NCBI GenBank assembly: GCA_944325475.1
Contig: CALVAF010000100.1
Coordinates: 1-8,924 of the forward strand
From: an uncultured Helicobacter sp.
Lineage (GTDB): Bacteria; Campylobacterota; Campylobacteria; Campylobacterales; Helicobacteraceae
DNA: 8,924 bases
Direction: 5' to 3'
Part shown: one piece after another, positions 6,522 through 8,924 of the stretch
How positions within the stretch are numbered: the stretch's first letter is position 1
How the letters are laid out: the number at the start of each line of letters is the position of its first letter
The notes under the pieces: generated by a model
What the model was told of the DNA's origin: nothing
Databases searched by the model: none
What the model saw: the letters and a program-made list of their open reading frames with translations, nothing else
Made by a program: the position numbers and the translations under genes

Positions 6522-7342
6522 GAAAACTTCTTTTTACCCTGCTGCTAGTTCTTTTTGTAAATTTTAAGCTTTTTGCTAACACTCTAGATTTTCAGATTAT
6601 TTCTCTCATTGGGGTGCAGGATTATCGTGTCAATCAAAAGTTTATCCAAAGGCTTTTTAACAATCAAGAGGAATTTTTAGATGGAGTGGGGCAGCCTGAT
6701 TTGTATAAAATTTCCAAAGTTTTAAAGGATAATGGGCTATTGAAGCTAACTTTTGGTAGTCCAAAGGAGCTTGAAGTTTCTTTTGAAATGGGGCACAATC
6801 CAGCGGCTTTTACGAGCGTGCTTTATGATGTTTTGGGTGCGATGGGATATTATTATTTTTTGGTTAAACAAAGCCGACTAGATGGCGAGAAATACCAATT
6901 TGTGCTGTCGATGAATACCGAATATGCCATTGACCCGGTGCTGTTTCAAGAGAAGCTGCGAGATTATGGATATAGCGTGTCTAGGATTGAGAAACGCAAT
7001 GTCCAGCAGTGGGTTTATAGTATTTCTCAAAATACCCTAAAATATCCCAAAGCCGTGCCACTTGAAAAAAATCTACCCCAAAGCCGTGCTGATCTTAAAG
7101 GTGAGTATTGGTATTCCCTAAAAGAAGGTGGAAGTATTATAATAAGCAGTGTCGATGGTGCTTCATGGTATCCTAAAATCGTCTTTTTTGATGAAAATTT
7201 GAGGATTCTTAAGGTGGAGGCTTTGGAAGATTCTGTCTATGAAACAAAGGTGGTAATCCCTAATGGGACGGTTTTTGTTGAGATTAGTGATTATTATTTG
7301 CCTATTGCCATTAAAGAGGGTTTGAAAGTTATTTTACGATAA
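6515..7342 (+). CDS. Conserved exported protein of unknown function
   Basis: The protein has 275 residues and belongs to no family I can name. It begins with a convincing signal peptide: VRK, a hydrophobic core (LLFTLLLVLFV), and a likely cleavage after LFA at about residue 21. It is therefore probably periplasmic or loosely bound to the outer membrane. No cysteine follows the site, so it is not a lipoprotein. The mature part mixes short helices and strands. An early segment (about 35-75) looks helical, and the C-terminal 90 residues, with alternating hydrophobics such as GSIIISSV, PKIVFFDE and GTVFVEISDYYLP, suggest a beta domain. No catalytic motif is evident. The start is GTG, set by GGAGG at 6504-6508, six bases upstream and inside the preceding gene, whose stop it overlaps by 7 bp. 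This coupling suggests it works with the RodZ-like protein. From memory, C. jejuni has a similar neighbouring pair (Cj0151c-Cj0152c). Confidence 0.9.
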   Translation: MVRKLLFTLLLVLFVNFKLFANTLDFQIISLIGVQDYRVNQKFIQRLFNNQEEFLDGVGQPDLYKISKVLKDNGLLKLTFGSPKELEVSFEMGHNPAAFTSVLYDVLGAMGYYYFLVKQSRLDGEKYQFVLSMNTEYAIDPVLFQEKLRDYGYSVSRIEKRNVQQWVYSISQNTLKYPKAVPLEKNLPQSRADLKGEYWYSLKEGGSIIISSVDGASWYPKIVFFDENLRILKVEALEDSVYETKVVIPNGTVFVEISDYYLPIAIKEGLKVILR

Positions 7343-7343
7343 T

Positions 7344-7349
7344 AAGGAG
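7344..7349 (+). promoter_or_regulatory. Ribosome binding site deciding the alaC start
   Basis: AAGGAG lies five bases before ATG 7355. An in-frame GTG at 7349-7351 would begin on the last base of this element and so cannot use it, which makes 7355 the real start. The site follows and overlaps the stop codon region of the upstream gene. Confidence 0.85.
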
Positions 7350-7354
7350 TGAAG

Positions 7355-8566
7355 ATGTTTGATGAGATTGAGTTTGAGAGGATAAAGAGACTACCAAAAT
7401 ATGTGTTTGCAGCGATTAATGAAATCAAATTGCAAATGCGTCAAAATGGCGAAGATGTGATTGATTTTAGCATGGGGAATCCTGATGGTCCTGCTCCTAG
7501 TCATATCATTGAAAAACTTTGTGAAGCCGCACACAAGCCTAAGAATCATGGTTATTCTGCAAGTAAAGGAATTTATAAGTTACGATTAGCAATTGCTGAT
7601 ACTTACAAGCGAAAATATGGAGTGGAATTTAATCCAGAAATGCAAGTGTGTGTGTCAATGGGGTCTAAAGAGGGCTATGCGCATTTGGTGCAGGCTATCA
7701 CTAATTTGGGCGATACGGCGGTGGTGGCAGAACCGGCTTATCCGATTCATTATTATGCTTTTATTTTATCAGGTGCGAATGTTGCAACCTTTGGGCTAAA
7801 ATGGAATGAAGATTATGAGCTTGATGTGGAGCATTATTTTAAATCCCTTAAAAATGCCCTCCATAACACCATGCCAAAGCCCAAATTTGTGGTGACAAAT
7901 TTCCCACACAATCCCACCACTATTGTGGTTTATAAGGAGTTTTATGAAAGGCTTGTAGCATTAGCAAAGCAGGAGCGTTTTTTTGTCATTAATGACATTG
8001 CCTATGCGGATTTGAGCTTTGATGGCTATGTGGCACCCTCGATTTTTGAAGTGGAAGGGGCTTTAGATGTGGCAGTGGAGAGCTACACACTTTCAAAAAG
8101 CTATAATATGGCAGGTTGGCGTGTGGGCTGCTTTGTAGGGAATGAGAGGTTAATTGGGGCGTTGCAAAAAATCAAGAGTTGGCTAGATTATGGGATTTAT
8201 ACGCCTATCCAAATTGCCTCAACAATCGCATTAAATGGGAATCAAGATTGCGTTAAAGAGATTGAAAAAAAGTATGAGAAACGAAGGGAAGGGCTGATTA
8301 AGAGTTTTGGGGCTGCTGGGTGGAAGATGAAAAAGCCTAAGGCGAGTATGTTTATTTGGTCGGAGATCCCTGAGTGTGTGAAGCATTTGGGGAGTATGGA
8401 GTTCTCTAAGCGATTATTGCAGGAGGCAAAAATTGCTGTAAGTCCGGGAATTGGGTTTGGAAATGCAGGGGAAAATTATGTGAGAATTGCACTGATTGAG
8501 AATGAAAATCGAATCCGACAAGCCTCCAGAAATCTTAAGAAGTTTTTAGCGCAATTTAAAGCATAA
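7355..8566 (+). CDS. alaC: Alanine aminotransferase, AlaC type (PLP-dependent class I)
   Basis: With the start at ATG 7355 the product has 403 residues. It interconverts pyruvate plus glutamate with alanine plus 2-oxoglutarate in the cytosol. The sequence follows E. coli AlaC (412 residues) as I remember it along its whole length: RLPKYVF, DFSMGNPDG, GSKEG (103-107), EPAYPIHYY, FPHNPT (173-178), PKASMFIW, and VSPGIGFG followed by VRIALIENENRIRQA. Expected cofactor and substrate residues are in place. Lys238 in TLSKSYNMAGWR forms the Schiff base, Asp204 and Tyr207 in NDIAYAD contact the pyridine ring, Asn176 is present, and Arg246 and Arg377 fit the phosphate and carboxylate ligands. Databases may label relatives as aspartate or LL-diaminopimelate aminotransferase, and specificity needs assay. 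It starts 12 bp after the exported-protein gene and is followed 6 bp later by ccoI, with no evident metabolic link to its neighbours. Confidence 0.93.
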   Translation: MFDEIEFERIKRLPKYVFAAINEIKLQMRQNGEDVIDFSMGNPDGPAPSHIIEKLCEAAHKPKNHGYSASKGIYKLRLAIADTYKRKYGVEFNPEMQVCVSMGSKEGYAHLVQAITNLGDTAVVAEPAYPIHYYAFILSGANVATFGLKWNEDYELDVEHYFKSLKNALHNTMPKPKFVVTNFPHNPTTIVVYKEFYERLVALAKQERFFVINDIAYADLSFDGYVAPSIFEVEGALDVAVESYTLSKSYNMAGWRVGCFVGNERLIGALQKIKSWLDYGIYTPIQIASTIALNGNQDCVKEIEKKYEKRREGLIKSFGAAGWKMKKPKASMFIWSEIPECVKHLGSMEFSKRLLQEAKIAVSPGIGFGNAGENYVRIALIENENRIRQASRNLKKFLAQFKA

Positions 8567-8572
8567 TCCTTA

Positions 8573-8924
8573 ATGGCTAAAAGGTGTTGTCATCATTGTC
8601 GTTTGGAGTTTGATGAGGGGATTTTGATTCCAACACAAATTGATGGGGAAGTTAAGTATTTTTGCTGTAAAGGTTGTGAGGGGGTTTATAAACTACTTAA
8701 AAGTCAGGGCTTGGAGGATTTTTACTCTAAGCTTGGCAATCAAAAGCTAGAACCCATTAAAGAGGACAAAAGTGTTGATTTAGCCCAGTATGATTCTGAA
8801 GCGTTTTGGGGGCATTATGTAACCAAAAAAGACGATTTTTACGAGGTTTCGCTGATTTTAGAGAAGATTCATTGCATTGCTTGTGTGTGGCTAAATGAGA
8901 AGATTCTATCCCAACAAGAAGGGA
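8573..8924 (+). CDS. ccoI: CcoI-type copper-translocating P-type ATPase (5' part only)
   Basis: Only the first 117 codons are inside the window and the frame is open to the right edge. The N terminus carries a cysteine cluster (CCHHC at 5-9) and a second one, YFCCKGCEGVY (29-39). A heavy-metal-associated domain then begins with the CxxC site IHCIACVWLNE (99-109). This arrangement is typical of CcoI/FixI, the P1B ATPase that moves copper across the inner membrane for assembly of cbb3-type cytochrome oxidase, the main terminal oxidase of Campylobacterota. The catalytic DKTG and membrane CPC motifs would lie outside the window. The ATG comes 6 bp after the alaC stop without a visible Shine-Dalgarno sequence, so translation may be coupled to alaC. 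Another P1B copper ATPase is possible, but the CCxxC clusters before the HMA domain favour CcoI. Confidence 0.88.
   Translation, partial: MAKRCCHHCRLEFDEGILIPTQIDGEVKYFCCKGCEGVYKLLKSQGLEDFYSKLGNQKLEPIKEDKSVDLAQYDSEAFWGHYVTKKDDFYEVSLILEKIHCIACVWLNEKILSQQEG

Noticed and set aside
7593..7799. Alternative-frame 68-codon plus-strand reading inside alaC
   Set aside because: A shadow of the aminotransferase, whose motifs run uninterrupted through the same bases.

Overview
The window looks like chromosome of a member of the Campylobacterota, most likely a nitrite-reducing (enterohepatic-type) Helicobacter or a close relative. The DNA is AT-rich. Ribosomal protein L31 has the unusual Helicobacter-type sequence, with the HPFYTG and KFKQRYNLK blocks and most zinc cysteines missing. 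The NrfHA pair and a CcoI-type copper ATPase also fit this group. The species cannot be fixed from the sequence alone. I see no tRNA, rRNA, CRISPR array, insertion sequence, integrase or phage gene, so this is core genome rather than an island.

Layout. (1) Positions 1-2145 hold the 3' end of nrfH and a complete nrfA on the plus strand, closed by a clear intrinsic terminator. Together these form the membrane quinol dehydrogenase and the periplasmic pentahaem nitrite reductase of respiratory ammonification. (2) Positions 2146-2386 are a non-coding gap between convergent genes and contain an AT-only 24-bp palindrome. (3) Positions 2387-3697 hold hisS (histidyl-tRNA synthetase) on the minus strand. 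(4) Positions 3698-3839 are a divergent promoter region serving hisS on one side and rpmE on the other. (5) From 3840 to the right edge, seven plus-strand genes are packed with small gaps or overlaps and look like one transcription unit: rpmE (L31), rsmI (16S rRNA 2'-O-methyltransferase), a SpoU/TrmH-family RNA methyltransferase, a RodZ-like membrane protein, a secreted protein of unknown function, alaC-type alanine aminotransferase, and the start of ccoI (copper ATPase for cbb3 oxidase assembly).

How the genes work together. The first part of the long cluster concerns the ribosome: one ribosomal protein and two RNA methyltransferases. The middle pair is envelope-directed: a bitopic protein resembling RodZ followed by an exported protein whose start lies inside its stop. 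From memory, a very similar order (L31, two methylases, membrane protein, periplasmic protein, aminotransferase) occurs in Campylobacter jejuni around Cj0150c-Cj0155c, and part of it in H. pylori around HP0551-HP0555. This suggests an ancestral arrangement.

The points most worth attention are the NrfA active-site haem motif (CXXCH instead of CXXCK) with large insertions, the RodZ-like protein and its unknown partner, and the cysteine-poor L31. I found no convincing evidence of a wholly new multi-gene system.
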